Positions 9,075-24,460 of a stretch of 51,112 nucleotides of DNA are shown here, piece after piece. The notes below the pieces were generated by a model. That model worked only from the letters and a program-made list of their open reading frames with translations, had not been told where the DNA came from and did not search any database. The stretch is from Daphnia carinata. Lineage: Eukaryota > Arthropoda > Branchiopoda > Diplostraca > Daphniidae. A program made the position numbers and the translations under genes. The stretch is from the NCBI RefSeq assembly GCF_022539665.2, contig NW_026712492.1, forward strand, positions 1 to 51,112. The letters run 5' to 3'. Numbering within the stretch: position 1 is the stretch's first letter; each line of letters opens with the position of its first letter.

Positions 9075-11274
9075 TTACGTCGAGCGCCCTATAGACACCG
9101 CGAAAGAGGATCTTGAAATATGAAATTTAACCTCTCCCAGATCAGGTACAATATCAATTGGATCCGATTCAATTTTGGTGACGTCAAGTACACTAGACAC
9201 CGCAAGAGAGGATGTTGACTGTTCAAATTTAACCTCTCCTAGATCAGGTACAATATCAATTGGATCCGATTCAATTTTGGTGACGTCAAGTACACTAGAC
9301 ACCGCAAGAGAGGATGTTGACTGTTCAAATTTAACCTCTCCTAGATCAGGTACAATATCAATTGGATCCGATTCATCTTTGGTGACGTCAAGTACACTAG
9401 ACACCGCAAGAGAGGATGTTGACTGTTCAAATTTAACCTCTCCCAGATCAGGTACAATATCAATTGGATCCGATTCATTTTTGGTGACGTCAAGTACACT
9501 AGACACCGCAAGAGAGGATGTTGACTGTTCAAATTTAACCTCTTCCAGATCAGGTACAATATCAATTGGATCCGATTCATTTTTGTTGTTGTCAAGTGCA
9601 CTAGACACCACAGGAGAGGATGTTGACTGTTCAAATTTAACCTCTCCCAGATCAGGTACAATATCAATTGGATCCGATTCATTTTTGGTGACGTCAAGTA
9701 CACTAGACACCGAAGGAGAGGATGTTGACTGTTCAAATTTAACCTCTCCCAGATCAGGTACAATATCAATTGGATCCGATTCATTATTGGTGACGACAAG
9801 TGAACTAGACACAGCACGAGAGGATGTTGGCTGTTCAAATTTAACCTCTCCCAGATCAGGTACAATATCAATTGGATCCGATTCATTCTTGGTGACGTCA
9901 AGTGCACTAGACACCGTAGGAGAGGATGTTGACTGTTCAAATTTGACCTCTCCCAGATCAGGTACAATATCAATTGGATCCGATTCATTATTGGTGACGT
10001 CAAGTGCACTAGACACCGCAGGAGAGGATGTTGACTGTTCAAATTTAACCTCTCCCAGATCAGGTACAATATCAATTGGATCCGATTCATTTTTGGTGTC
10101 GTCAAGTGCACTAGACACCGCAGGAGAGGATGTTGACTGTTCAAATTTAACCTCTCCCAGATCAGGTACAATATCAATTGGATCCGATTCATTTTTGGTG
10201 ACGTCAAGTGCACTAGACACCGCAGGAGAGGATGTTGACTGTTCAAATTTAACCGCTCCCAGATCAGGTACAATATCAATTGGATCCGATTCATTTTTGG
10301 TGACGTCAAGTGCACTAGACACCGCAGGAGAGGATGTTGACTGTTCAAATTTAACCGCTCCCAGATCAGGTACAATATCAATTGGATCCGATTCATTTTT
10401 GGTGACGTCAAGTGCACTAGACACCGCAGGAGAGGATGTTGACTGTTCAAATTTAACCGCTCCCAGATCAGGTACAATATCAATTGGATCCGATTCATTA
10501 TTTGGTGACGTCAAGTGCACTAGACACCGCAGGAGAGGATGTTGGCTGTTCAAATTTAACCTCTCCCAGATCAGGTACAATATCAATTGGATCCGATTCA
10601 TTTTTGGTGTCGTCAAGTGCACTAGACACCGCAGGAGAGGATGTTGACTGTTCAAATTTAACCTCTCCCAGATCAGGTACAATATCAATTGGATCCGATT
10701 CATTCTTGGTGACGTCAAGTGCACTAGACACCGCAGGAGAGGATGTTGACTGTTCAAATTTGACCTCTCCCAGATCAGGTACAATATCAATTGGATCCGA
10801 TTCATTCTTGGTGACGTCAAGTGCACTAGACACCGCAGGAGAGGATGTTGACTGTTCAAATTTAACCGCTCCTAGATCAGGTACAATATCAATTGGGTCC
10901 GATTCATTTTTGGTGTCGTCAAGTGCACTAGAAACCGCAGGAGAGGATGTTGACTGTTCAAATTTAACCGCTCCTAGATCAGGTACAATATCAATTGGAT
11001 CCGATTCATTTTTGGTGTCGTCAAGTGCACTAGAAACCGCAGGAGAGGATGTTGCCTGTTCAAATTTAATTTCTCCCAGATCTGGTAGAATCTTAATTGG
11101 ACATTTCACAAATACAGGATTCCCTATACACGGGGAGTTCTTATACCTGCGGGGATCGCTGATCATACCAATCAAAGCCGTCACGCAAATGAATGCAATA
11201 GTCATGGAACAAAAACAAACGTAATGGGAAGGCTTAAGTTTTTTGTTTTTCCAGCTTTTCCTTGGGAAATCCAT
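9075..11274 (-). CDS. Signal-anchored protein of ~19 acidic 34-residue repeats (one frameshift)
   Basis: An ATG at 11272-11274 begins MDFPRKSWKNKK, followed by a hydrophobic segment at about residues 16-40 (signal peptide or signal anchor) and then a linker with two cysteines. From about residue 65 a 34-residue unit repeats, containing KFEQSTSSPAVSSALD and ESDPIDIVPDLG; it is Ser/Thr-rich and acidic. One extra T in 10498-10503 (CATTATTTGG where other units have CATTATTGG) shifts the frame after ~258 codons; the repeat frame then continues to TAA at 9075-9077. A polymorphism, consensus error or recent inactivation would each explain it. Without it the product would be about 730 residues. The unit resembles surface or secreted disordered repeat proteins, but I recognise no family. 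The final unit is degenerate (HISRSSFAVSIGRST). Confidence 0.6.
9104..11095. repeat. 102-bp minisatellite inside the repeat-protein gene
   Basis: The period is 102 bp, measured for example from GGATCCGATTC at 9160 to 9262. There are about 19 units. A BamHI-type GGATCC and the string GATCAGGTACAATATCAATT are nearly invariant. Units at the 5' end of the gene (10.2-11.1 kb) share variants AACCGCTCC and GTGTCGTC; units at the 3' end share TACACTAGACACCGCAAG, a pattern of local unit spreading. Several other frames, on both strands, are free of stops across many units because the period is a multiple of three; those are shadows. Confidence 0.97.
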
Positions 11275-11493
11275 TTCGTAGATTTTGATAGATGGCCAAA
11301 CTAAATTAAACTATTCATGGCTCCGAAATCTTATGGGAAAACGCCCTATCGACTTCATATTGCAAAGGCACAAACACCGGTGTATCCACAAAATTATTAT
11401 TAGTTGATAGTTAATCCTAATTTTTTTCCACTCAAGTCGATTTCAGCCTAATTTTCGCACAAAATTCAATCATTGTTTTCGTTTTTTTTTAAG

Positions 11494-11822
11494 TTTCCAA
11501 TTGAGCGATTGGATATTTCAACGTGTGGCCACAATATAGCGTCAACTTCGCACGATGGACAAATACGATTCTGGAATATTTCTTACTTTGAGAATCCCGA
11601 CCTGAAACTGATGGAATCAACAACAAAGAAATCCGTGCGGAACAAGAAACGTTCTTTCCGAAAAGAGAAATTACGGTTTCAGCACCCATCTTCAAAGAGA
11701 CGGAACAAATGAGGCTTTTTGCTGGATTTGCTGAACCTGAGCCTGAAGCCGGACCTGCAGAGGAAACTGAAAATGATTCAGTATCAGAGTCTGATACCGA
11801 AAGCAGTTCCGACAGCGATTAG
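11494..11822 (+). pseudogene. WDR55 last exon, 5'-truncated
   Basis: After a T-rich tract ending TTAAG, the frame encodes IERLDISTCGHNIASTSHDG and QIRFWNISYFEN, the last WD blade of WDR55 (a nucleolar rRNA-processing WD protein), then a Lys/Arg-rich stretch, FFAGFAEPEPE and an acidic Ser/Asp tail ending SSSDSD at a TAG (11820-11822), as in that family. Two homopolymer indels (an extra A in 11707-11709 and a missing T in 11716-11720) break and restore the frame, creating an apparent TGA at 11710-11712. No upstream WD exons are recognisable between 11275 and 11490, so only the terminal exon is here. A poly(A) signal follows at 12023-12028. Confidence 0.7.
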
Positions 11823-12022
11823 TATTGATTATTTCTCCTTTCCATTTCCTTAAGCTTGACTACGTGGTGTTTACATCCAATGAATCTGGACTAATACAAT
11901 CGAAAACTTACGATAAAATGATTTTGTAGGAAGGCTGTTGCTGTAAAATTTCAGTTTTGCACAGCTGCCGGGATTCCTATGCAATAAGCAACTGAATAGA
12001 TAAGAAACAATTTTAGAAGATT

Positions 12023-12083
12023 AATAAAACTTTAAAGAAATCCCAGTAGTAATAAAAAAAAACATGTAGAAAAAAATTTTTAT
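12023..12083. terminator. Converging poly(A) signals of WDR55 (+) and CYFIP (-)
   Basis: AATAAA at 12023-12028 on the plus strand lies about 200 bp after the WDR55 stop. TTTATT at 12078-12083 is an AATAAA on the minus strand about 275 bp after the CYFIP stop. This is a compact tail-to-tail arrangement between genes. Confidence 0.45.
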
Positions 12084-12355
12084 TGTTTTTTGTTTCTTCT
12101 TTGTTTTTGGATCTTAACGTGGATGACGCATTGATGAATCGAAGAATGCTTCTCAACGGCCAAGCAGTCTAAACCATATTGAAATTATGCTGAAAAAATT
12201 CGTTGCAATGGATGGGTGTAAAAAGGTAGTAATGTGATTGGGAACTGATTGCATAACATAAGGTAACCAGCTCGTAGATTAAAAGCCAAGTTTGAGAGGA
12301 GGAACCTATTATAGCCGGGAAGGACATAAATACGTAAATCGAGAAGAATATCACT

Positions 12356-16504
<4,149 letters not shown>

Positions 16505-16508
<4 letters not shown>

Positions 16509-19389
16509 GCTTTCCCATAGTGGCGATGGGTTAATGAGGTCGTCAAAATGATCCATTATAGGTAGTGATGAAGCGACCAATACTGCCTTGGAACTCGAGC
16601 AACTGTTTGAATAAAAATGTCAAACGAACGTATTTTGGAGGTAGGAACTTCAATCCATACCTCACGCCTTCATAGCCATTATCGCAGTGGCAACGCCCAC
16701 GGATACAGTCTCCGTGATCGTGGCAATGCGACGGACACATTCCACCAATGTAAACATCTTTCCAACGCCTAAGTGTTTTTTTTCCCCTTTTCCTATTCCA
16801 TTTTTTCTGAGTCATCCAACGAAACTGCCACGTGCTAGAAAATAACTCTTTCATTTATGTACGTTAGCCTAATGTTCCCCTTTAGTGCTGCCTGGCTTTT
16901 GATATCCACATCAACATGGAACAAAAGCACATGGTGCTACTGCAACATTGTGAAACTTAATTGACTTACTTGGCGAAGGGAATCGATTTGAGTGGGATAT
17001 TGACCCGCTCCCAAGTCGGGAAGTTGCCGAATGCTAATGCAAAGAACTATGATACATCTGAGGATCGCACAACGAGTCCGTTGAACTTGGCAAACAGTTT
17101 GGTTTTTCTAAGGACCACGAAGGCTGTTCGTATCCTTGCCTCATTTCGAATCTTACTTGGCTTCTGTTATTGCTAGCATGACACGACGTTATTCCACATG
17201 ATGTTCTGATCTGAAAAACATTATAATAAGAAAATGAATGGTTAGGATTTTTGGCTGACTTTTTACTTGCTGGGATTCATTTATATACTGTAAATATAAC
17301 GAGACCTTAAAATAAGCAGCGTAGTTATCTTTCACTATAATGTGTCTGCTTGTGATTCCGGCAAATCGACTATTTTCACTAGAGACAAAATTCATCGAGC
17401 TTTCCGTTTCTGGTACGCCACAAAGGTTGTTTGAAATGACGCCATTGGGACGAAACTGCCATTGACTTTGATCAAGTGATTCATCCCTTGAAGAGGATGC
17501 AAAATTAAAAAAAAATAACGAGCACGGTTTTGGCAGGTTGATAAGATTGGATTCCACTTACACGAAATCGTCGTAGACTTCAGACAAATGTTCTCTCGAA
17601 TATTCGATGGCAATATTGTCGATAAGCCACAGCGAATGTTTCTTCGCTGCCTCTGAGCTCGCTTCGGGAACAACAGGTTGCCACCAGCGTAAAATCGAGT
17701 GCGGATTTTAGCAGTCTTCCGGTATAACTGCATGAACTTGAGAAGGATGTATGTAATGCTGAGGACTGTAGTCTTGAATTAGAATCCACGTGAAACCTTA
17801 TGAGAAAAGTCGAAGAACAATAATTTAACATTCTATGAAGAAATACACAACACACTAGGGTAATTGAAATTCTAACTACCATTACCAGCTGTACACTGTA
17901 AGAATACGTTTTGTGCCACATCTTCAAGGTCTCTCCTTCCTTTGCTCAGCTGAAAATTGAGAATGAATTCCACGTTTCTGCCCAATGTCAAATCCAGCGG
18001 CATGGTTTGTAATAGTTTTATCCCAGGCCCTTGAAACAGTCCTGCTGCCCCTTCACCAAGTCGTTCATTCGGCTTGGCTATTTTTCCACCACTAAAACAT
18101 TTCCAATGGGGTTTTACGGTGGAGCCATCATTGAAATCATCCGCCAAAAGTATCCTATCGATTCGGTACAAGCAGCGATTATTTTCGAAACCAATTTAAA
18201 TTGGATGTGTTGAAACTACCAGGCCGACCAAGGGCGAGTCATTGATTGGAGGTCCCAAATCAAATTCATTGACGGCCCAAGAAACGCAGGCAGACGATTT
18301 CGGATGCCTCCAACGAAATCGAGCAAATCTAAGATATTTACAAAAATCTGAACATCAAAGTATACTCCAACAAAAAATTCTTTTAAAGCACTTTACCTTG
18401 CACCTGATATAATTTCAAGTGAGTATTGATACGTTTGCCATTTATCAAGTTTCTGATAAACGCTTGGTATTTGCGGCCCAGGAGCTTTTTCACCTCACAC
18501 TTTCATTGGATGAAATAGCTTCCAGGTAATACCGTGATCATACGAAATATCTAGCCGGACAGGCAATTTGATTGGGACTGCAGCCAGTTCTACAGAATCA
18601 AATCCTTGGCCACAATCACCGACGAGCATTTCGAAGGAGAGAATGCGACCTTTGGCGCTCACAACTAAAAAGTCAGACGTTTCGAGGACTGATTCTACGG
18701 CGGTGTTCGATCTTCCCCGTATAATAGGACCACGTCGCCCACAACACGAATCGTGTTGATCGACATTGACTTTCCTCCACCACAACTTTTGTCCAAACAG
18801 ACTATTCAAGAATTGTTTTGAGTGTGTAGAATCCACAGATTCTTCGGCTTGGTAATCAGGAAAGCGTTGACGCGGATGAATATTTCGCTGTTTGGGTGCA
18901 TTCGAAGCAGCGGACACATCCAAAGGACGACCGATTATGAAACTGTCGATTGCCCAGTCTTCTGACTTTCGACCAGAGTGTCCCAGTTGCCACCACCGGA
19001 GCTTTACGTCACTTTTTCGGGTTTCTTCCGGAACAAGAAAGTTAACCAGCCTGTTTCGATTAAACAAATTCACGTTTTCAAAAAGGCTGTCTGAATGGTT
19101 ATTGTAGTTAGGCCGCAAATATTCACCTGGAGTCCTAGAAGTGATCGAGAGATAGCGACAGACCGGTATGCCATTTCACACCTCCATTTAAAGAATACTG
19201 GAAGAGTAATATTCCTTGGTTTGGACTATTTGGCACTTGTCCACAGCCAGATCTCAAATGAAACTGGATGACAGTTCCTTGATACAGGTCCAGCTCACGT
19301 GTTTCAGCATAACGACCGCACGACTTTTCCCCAATTTTAACAATTAGTATAACAAACAATACACAAAGATGTTCTTTGGTAACAGGCAC
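16505..19389 (-). pseudogene. Reelin pseudogene, repeats 5-6 and truncated repeat 7
   Basis: Order on the minus strand: A-subrepeat SCGRYAETRELDLYQGTVIQ, FQYSLNGGVKWH (19330-19150); a long clean exon of about 207 codons (18495-19118) with LRWWQLGHSGRKSEDWAIDS and LPVRLDISYDHGITWKLFHP; RFARFRWRHPKSSACVSWAV (about 18330-18270); ILLADDFNDGSTVKPHWKCF (18171-17900); LRWWQPVVPEA and HSLWLIDNIAIEYSREHLSE (17700-17575); an intron; QWQFRPNGVISNNLCGVPET, SRHIIVKDNYAAYF; QVRFEMRQGYEQ..CLPSSTDSLC; WERVNIPLKSIPF after a frame shift near 17020; then an EGF module, YIGGMCPSHCHDHGDCIRGR followed by CHCDNGYEG (about 16660-16775). The next repeat begins FDDLINPSPLWES and stops at 16508, where CYFIP begins. No EGF module is seen between repeats 5 and 6. 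Confidence 0.85.
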
Positions 19390-19396
19390 AAACGAC

Positions 19397-22130
19397 TTAC
19401 ATCGTGAAAATGAAGGGCTGGTCCGGAGTCACGAGTTCCGCAGAGAGACGATACTGACCGCCATTAATTCTGCACCACACGCTTGAGTTCCAGCCATTAC
19501 TGAACGTCTCCCGTACGCTTGACAAAAGTTCAGTTGAAGATATTTCGCAATTGCCTCCTACAAAACAAACAATAAAAAATCTTTTGCGCAATACTGGTTG
19601 ACATTTTCGCCAAACTAACCAGTCCAGTTGGGATCACATTGGCAGGATCCTTCCCAACAACGCCCTCGTCCGTTGCAATGACCACAGGAAGCTCCGACAC
19701 ATAAACCCAATGTACAGACCAATCGATTGATTCGTCATCGCTTGTCCATCGCAAACGCACCACTCTGCCGTTTTGACAATGAAATGTTAACGATGTAATT
19801 GCTATTTGACCAGCAGTTGGCTGGTGTTGCGCAATAGATGGTAAAATACAGTCATTTATAATACCCTTTGTTGAGTGGGATAGGCGCTGTTATGGCACGT
19901 CGGTAACCGGTGACTTGCGATAAAAGCTCTGAATGAAATTCAAAAGCGTCACAATCGACTGCTTCTCCAGGTAGGCATTCATCAGGTAGATTTCGCCAGA
20001 CCAGTCCACAATTACCAGAATATTCTAATCGCACCTGCATAGCATCGCAACGACTATTGTAAATTGAGGATTAGCATTGCGGAGCCAACAAAAGCCACGC
20101 TTACGGCTGCAAGAATTGGGATGATCACATCCTGATGAAATAGCGTATTGCAAAAACATCTGATCCAATATACTAATATCCTTTATCCTTCGTTATGACC
20201 ATACTTTTCCCGTTTGGATCTGTTAGTTGAAATGATAAAAAATAAATCCAAAGAATCAATGCATTCAATAAATTTAACCATACTAGTAAAATGAAGAGTC
20301 GAATTAGATGAACCCCAAGGTGGTTCCAATGAACCTCCGGAAATGAAGAGCCAATTATCCTTTGTCGTTTCTAATGATGTGAATTCATCTTCAATGGCAC
20401 TCTTGGCGTAAAATTCGCCTCCAACGTAAAACTGGTGTTACACTTTATCTCGCTTATTCACCTATTTCTTTGAGAGCACACCGATATTTTGACCATTCCT
20501 CGTCTACAGATCACACGGTATGCAGATTTCCATTATTTCCACCAAGTTCAGACCATTTCAGTCTGGGTCCTAGCCTCAGCGCTCGTCTAGGAAGAGGCAC
20601 TTGGCGAAGTTGTTGAGATGACAGGCCATTTAGAGGAATAACTTCAAAAGTAGTCCACTCAATTCCACCATTAATGGAATATTCGACATTGACGAAAATC
20701 TCGTCGTCGGACAGTGCTGAATCCGACGAGTCAAGATGAAACTGGACAAAACTATAAAGAATTTGAGTTATTATCTAATGATTGGCGCAATATAATTTTT
20801 GGCATTTTTTTTCTTCTTTACTTTGCATTCGATAAATCGAGCTCGCGCGTTTCCAACATTCTGACTCCTAAACGATCCAATACGAAAGCTCCTCCTATGC
20901 CAATTTTACTCGAGGGTTGAGCTCTTAGTTCTCCACCTATCCGAAGCAGCCATAGCGAGTTCTCTGGAGCATCATCTACGAACACGAGAAAGAAAACATC
21001 AAAAAATAATTTTATTTAAAAAACATTGATCCATTTTTGGTTCTTACCTTGGGCAAACGACTCGTGAATGTTTTGAGGGTTCAGCGTGAAAATTTTTACC
21101 GTTTCGCACGCCTCGCCTTGGTAACCCTCGTAAACATTCGCAGGATCCTTCGACTGTACATCTTCCATGTCCGTTGCAAAGTTCCGGGCATTGCGGACTC
21201 AAGATAACGTTTCGTATGGCCCGTTGAGGAGCCAGATGCCCGTCTGTCCTGTTTCAAAATCCCTGATACCATCGGAATCGAATTGCGGTCTGCAATTCAA
21301 GAAAGTTAATATTACTGTAAGATACATTTTGATTGTTGGAGGGGTACGCTAAAGTAGATTTTGGTGACTCACTTGCTTGTCTCCAAATGCGAAAGCATTA
21401 TAGTTTCCCTTTTCCATGCATTGGTTGTTTTCGAAGAATAAACTGTGGATGGTTGATGTGGCATTCGGTCGTAAGGATTTCGACCAGAATCGTTTACCAC
21501 CAAATGCCAATGGCGCCCTCCGTCAATGGAATAGTCTAGCCGAACACGGTGTTCTAAGCTAAGATCGGTTGTTCCACATCCAACGTTAACCTAAAAATTG
21601 TACTCTTCAGTTATAATATGGATTTGAGTTTAACCGAATCTGATAGGTAACGTGCCTCAAACTGAAGAACAGTTTCGGATGTAATCATGAAATCTCCCGT
21701 AAACGCTTGTTGCTCTCCTAGTTCACCTTGAAAAACTAACACATCATCTCTGGATGAAACGAAAATGCCAATATTAAACGAAAAGGTACATAAAATGGCA
21801 AATAATTTCTTATTAAGAATTGGTGAAGACCTGGAACAAAACGAGTGAAGTTGGCCACCGAACCAAGTTAGCTAAAAAGAATCTTGATCGTTGAGTTGTC
21901 GAGAGTCGTTAGTTAGAATTATACCCAATGGCATTGTGCTATGAAGAACCAAGTCGTCAATAGCCCAAGTATCCAAACCTTCACCTATTAATTACAAGTT
22001 TCAGGGTCATAACAAAATGATGTACAGTATGTAAAAGCAACTTGTGTTATACCAGCGTGAACAGGTTGCCCCAGACGCAGCCGTGCACAATTTGTAAGAT
22101 CTGGAATCCGCATTAGGTTGACAATCACGA
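19397..22130 (-). pseudogene. Reelin pseudogene, repeats 3-5 region
   Basis: Minus-strand blocks: RLRLGQPVHAG (about 22080), DTWAIDDLVLHS (21985-21945), GELGEQQAFTGDFMITSETV LQFEA-type exon (21730-21650), VNVGCGTTDLS and VRLDYSIDGGRHWHLVVND (21590-21480), FRWYQGF and an EGF module CPELCNGHGRCTVEGSCEC (21280-21110), VEYSINGGIEWTTFEVIPLN (20690-20600), VRLEYSGNCGLVWRNLPDEC (20040-19960), VVRLRWTSDDESIDW (19763-19720), an EGF module HCNGRGRCWEGSCQCDPNWTG (19690-19620) split by an intron, then NCEISSTELLSSVRETFSNG and WNSSVWCRINGGQ (19560-19450). Frame breaks are visible in the EGF near 21120 and in the A-subrepeat tail near 20520 (TGA after NLHTV). Small introns of about 60 nt separate exons. 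Confidence 0.82.
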
Positions 22131-22196
22131 GGTGGGGCTCGTGCTGGGTGAGTATTTTGATTTCCTTTTTACGTGCGTAAGGCGCATTAATAGACG

Positions 22197-24420
22197 TTAA
22201 GAAACCCTAGACATAATATTACTAACAAATTTACTGTTTAGCTTAGCCTTAAATTTTACCTGAATGAGAATAAAAGTAATACCGCCGTTAACAGAGTACT
22301 GCCAAAGGAATCGCTGATGTAACGGTTCTAGTGAGTTGACGTAGCTTTCAGCTTCGGCCCAGCAATCGAATTTGATAGTCATTTGGGCATAAGATGCTAA
22401 TGTTAGGTCCAAGTCTATTGATTCAAAGTGGCGAAGGCCGTCCTGTGCAGATAAGTAACACACGACAAGGTTGAAAGATTGGAATTTCAATTTTGCACCA
22501 CTACACAAGTCTTTTGTGGACCTTGTGGGAGCATAGCAGCAGGGACTGTCATTAATACTCCACATCCAGTAGATAGATCTCCACCAGAAAGGCGGGCTAA
22601 GTTGGAATCTTTGTCGAAATGGCTCAGAAGGCCTCGAGGAAGAGGATTGATTGGGACACAATCAACATTACCGTATGCTGCATCGCAACTGTAACATAAA
22701 CACAAGTAATAAATTCGTCATTTTCAACTAAAGCTTGTAAAATTAAATATTCAAAGGCGTACTCGCATTGCCCATTCTGGCATGTTCCATGGCCAGAACA
22801 CATCCACGGACATGTACCACCGATATAGACTCGCGCAACACCCCACACCATCGGTCCACGGTCTTGTCCATTTTCGCTGATCCAGCAGAATCGTGTCGAT
22901 CCCATTCTATATGAGATGAGAAACATTAGTTTTCAGTTTATTGCTAATCCAACTTGTGTTTTTTAGTCTTACATGGAGCGTCTGGGTAGATGTACGGTAA
23001 TCCGAGTGGAATTATTCTTGCTATTTATTAAATATCTACTAGGCGGATGGAGGTATTCACATTGTTGGCTCAGTTGATACAAACTGTAACATTCCTCTTC
23101 GACCATATTCCAGCGGCGACCCATATCTGTCGAATATTCAAAACGGACCTCTGCTGTTCCTGAATGAATGCCTACTGGTAATATTGGCTGGAACTGAACA
23201 AAGGTCGCTAATTTCCATGTCCCATGTTTCCGCATACGACAATGAAAATCCATCTTCCAAACCAGCTTGTCCCAGTAATGTGTCGTCAGGATCAAGCTGT
23301 TCACGAAATATCAAGCCCTGCCCTCCCATCCAACCCATAATTGTTCCATCGGTGCTATTAACAATATCAGCCATGTCGTTCAATTGTTGGTCTTCGACAG
23401 GTTCATCCGATTGAATCTCATATTCGGAAAGGATTGGGTTCCTAAGTTCAAGTTGACCAATACATCGTCCAAGTACCACTGAAGCCTATCTGTGTCATGG
23501 AACCATAAATCAGTATAGCACAGCATCAGTAGCAGTATAGCACCTTATAAACTAAATGTGACAATGAATACCTTGATGATTGGCGTTCGGATAGGTAAGT
23601 TGCCACCATCTAACAATAGTTCTGGCGAAATCGGGTAAATTACAGCCTAGCCTTATTTCGTCGACTTCCGTGTTCAAAGGCCAGGCTTCCAACACGTTCC
23701 AGGTCAGTCCATTATCGTTACTATAGTTGAGAACAAGAAGGCTAGCAGCGGGAATCTCTGTGGACAACAATTTATGTTTCGCAGCCAGACAACAGCTTTC
23801 TATGTAAATGGGTAAGCTTGTTACAGGAGGGTGAACTGCAACATCCTGTCCCGGATGCAATTCATGATATTAACTTAATATCATTATTTCAGCCACATTT
23901 GTGCGAAAAATTACCTCAAATTCCTGGTGTCGATTTCTATTGTTTGCAACGAACGTGGTCCTCGGCCTTCGAAGAAGACCACACCATCAGTGGAGCCATC
24001 TGATCCAGCCATGGGCATCTGACGTTAATTGGATTCGAATCACTTGAGTTGATTCTTCTTTTGTCTGCTGTGGTTGAATAAGTTTAAGCAGAGACCACGT
24101 AATGCCTCCGTTACAAGAAGAATGTACGTACGTAAATGATTTCTAGTGGCCTGTCAGGTCCTGGACAGTGATGTCGATGTTGACGTCTAGGCCCATTCAT
24201 TCTAATGGCGAATCGTAAAACGTGACTTTCACTTGTGTTGAGATCAAATGTCACCAGTTGTCGATCACCAGACTAATCAAAGATGGCCGCCATACCAGCT
24301 CCAACTTGAACACATCTTGTACCCAATTTCTCTCCAGTAAATCGAGCAAATTTGATCTTAAGATCAGCAGCGTCTTGTTGAAATTCTCCCGAAAAATGGA
24401 TGGAAGTGGCTGTGCGGGAG
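22197..24420 (-). pseudogene. Reelin pseudogene, repeats 2-3 region
   Basis: Blocks: GEFQQDAADLKIKFARFTGE KLGTRC, AAIFD, TAG at 24273-24275, SGDRQLVTFDLNTSESHVLR FAIRMNG (24400-24190); after a frame change SSCNGGITWSLLKLIQPQQ (24130-24060); GSDGSTDGVVFFEGRGPRSL QTIEIDTRN (24010-23920); LLVLNYSNDNGLTWNVLEAW and TIVRWWQLTYPN (23740-23575); WYLDDV-type exon and FSLSYAETWDMEISD, frame shift, then VRFEYSTDMGRRWNMVEEEC (23479-23090); an EGF module YIGGTCPWMCSGHGTCQNGQ (22830-22760); CDAAYGNVDCVPINPLPRGL LSHFDKDSN..GGDLSTGCG (22690-22550); and GLRHFESIDLDLTLASYAQM, WQYSVNGGITF (22440-22265). One A-subrepeat lacks its expected RWWQP/WAIDN end near 24010, suggesting an internal deletion. Confidence 0.82.
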
Positions 24421-24460
24421 ATCGGTACCATTCGCCGTGGTATCCATCATCACAAGTAGA

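Noticed and set aside
9341-10498. 385-codon minus frame with MNRIQLILYLIWERLNLNSQ repeats as the main gene
   Set aside because: It has no non-repeat start; it is a second frame of the minisatellite reached only through the +1 T.
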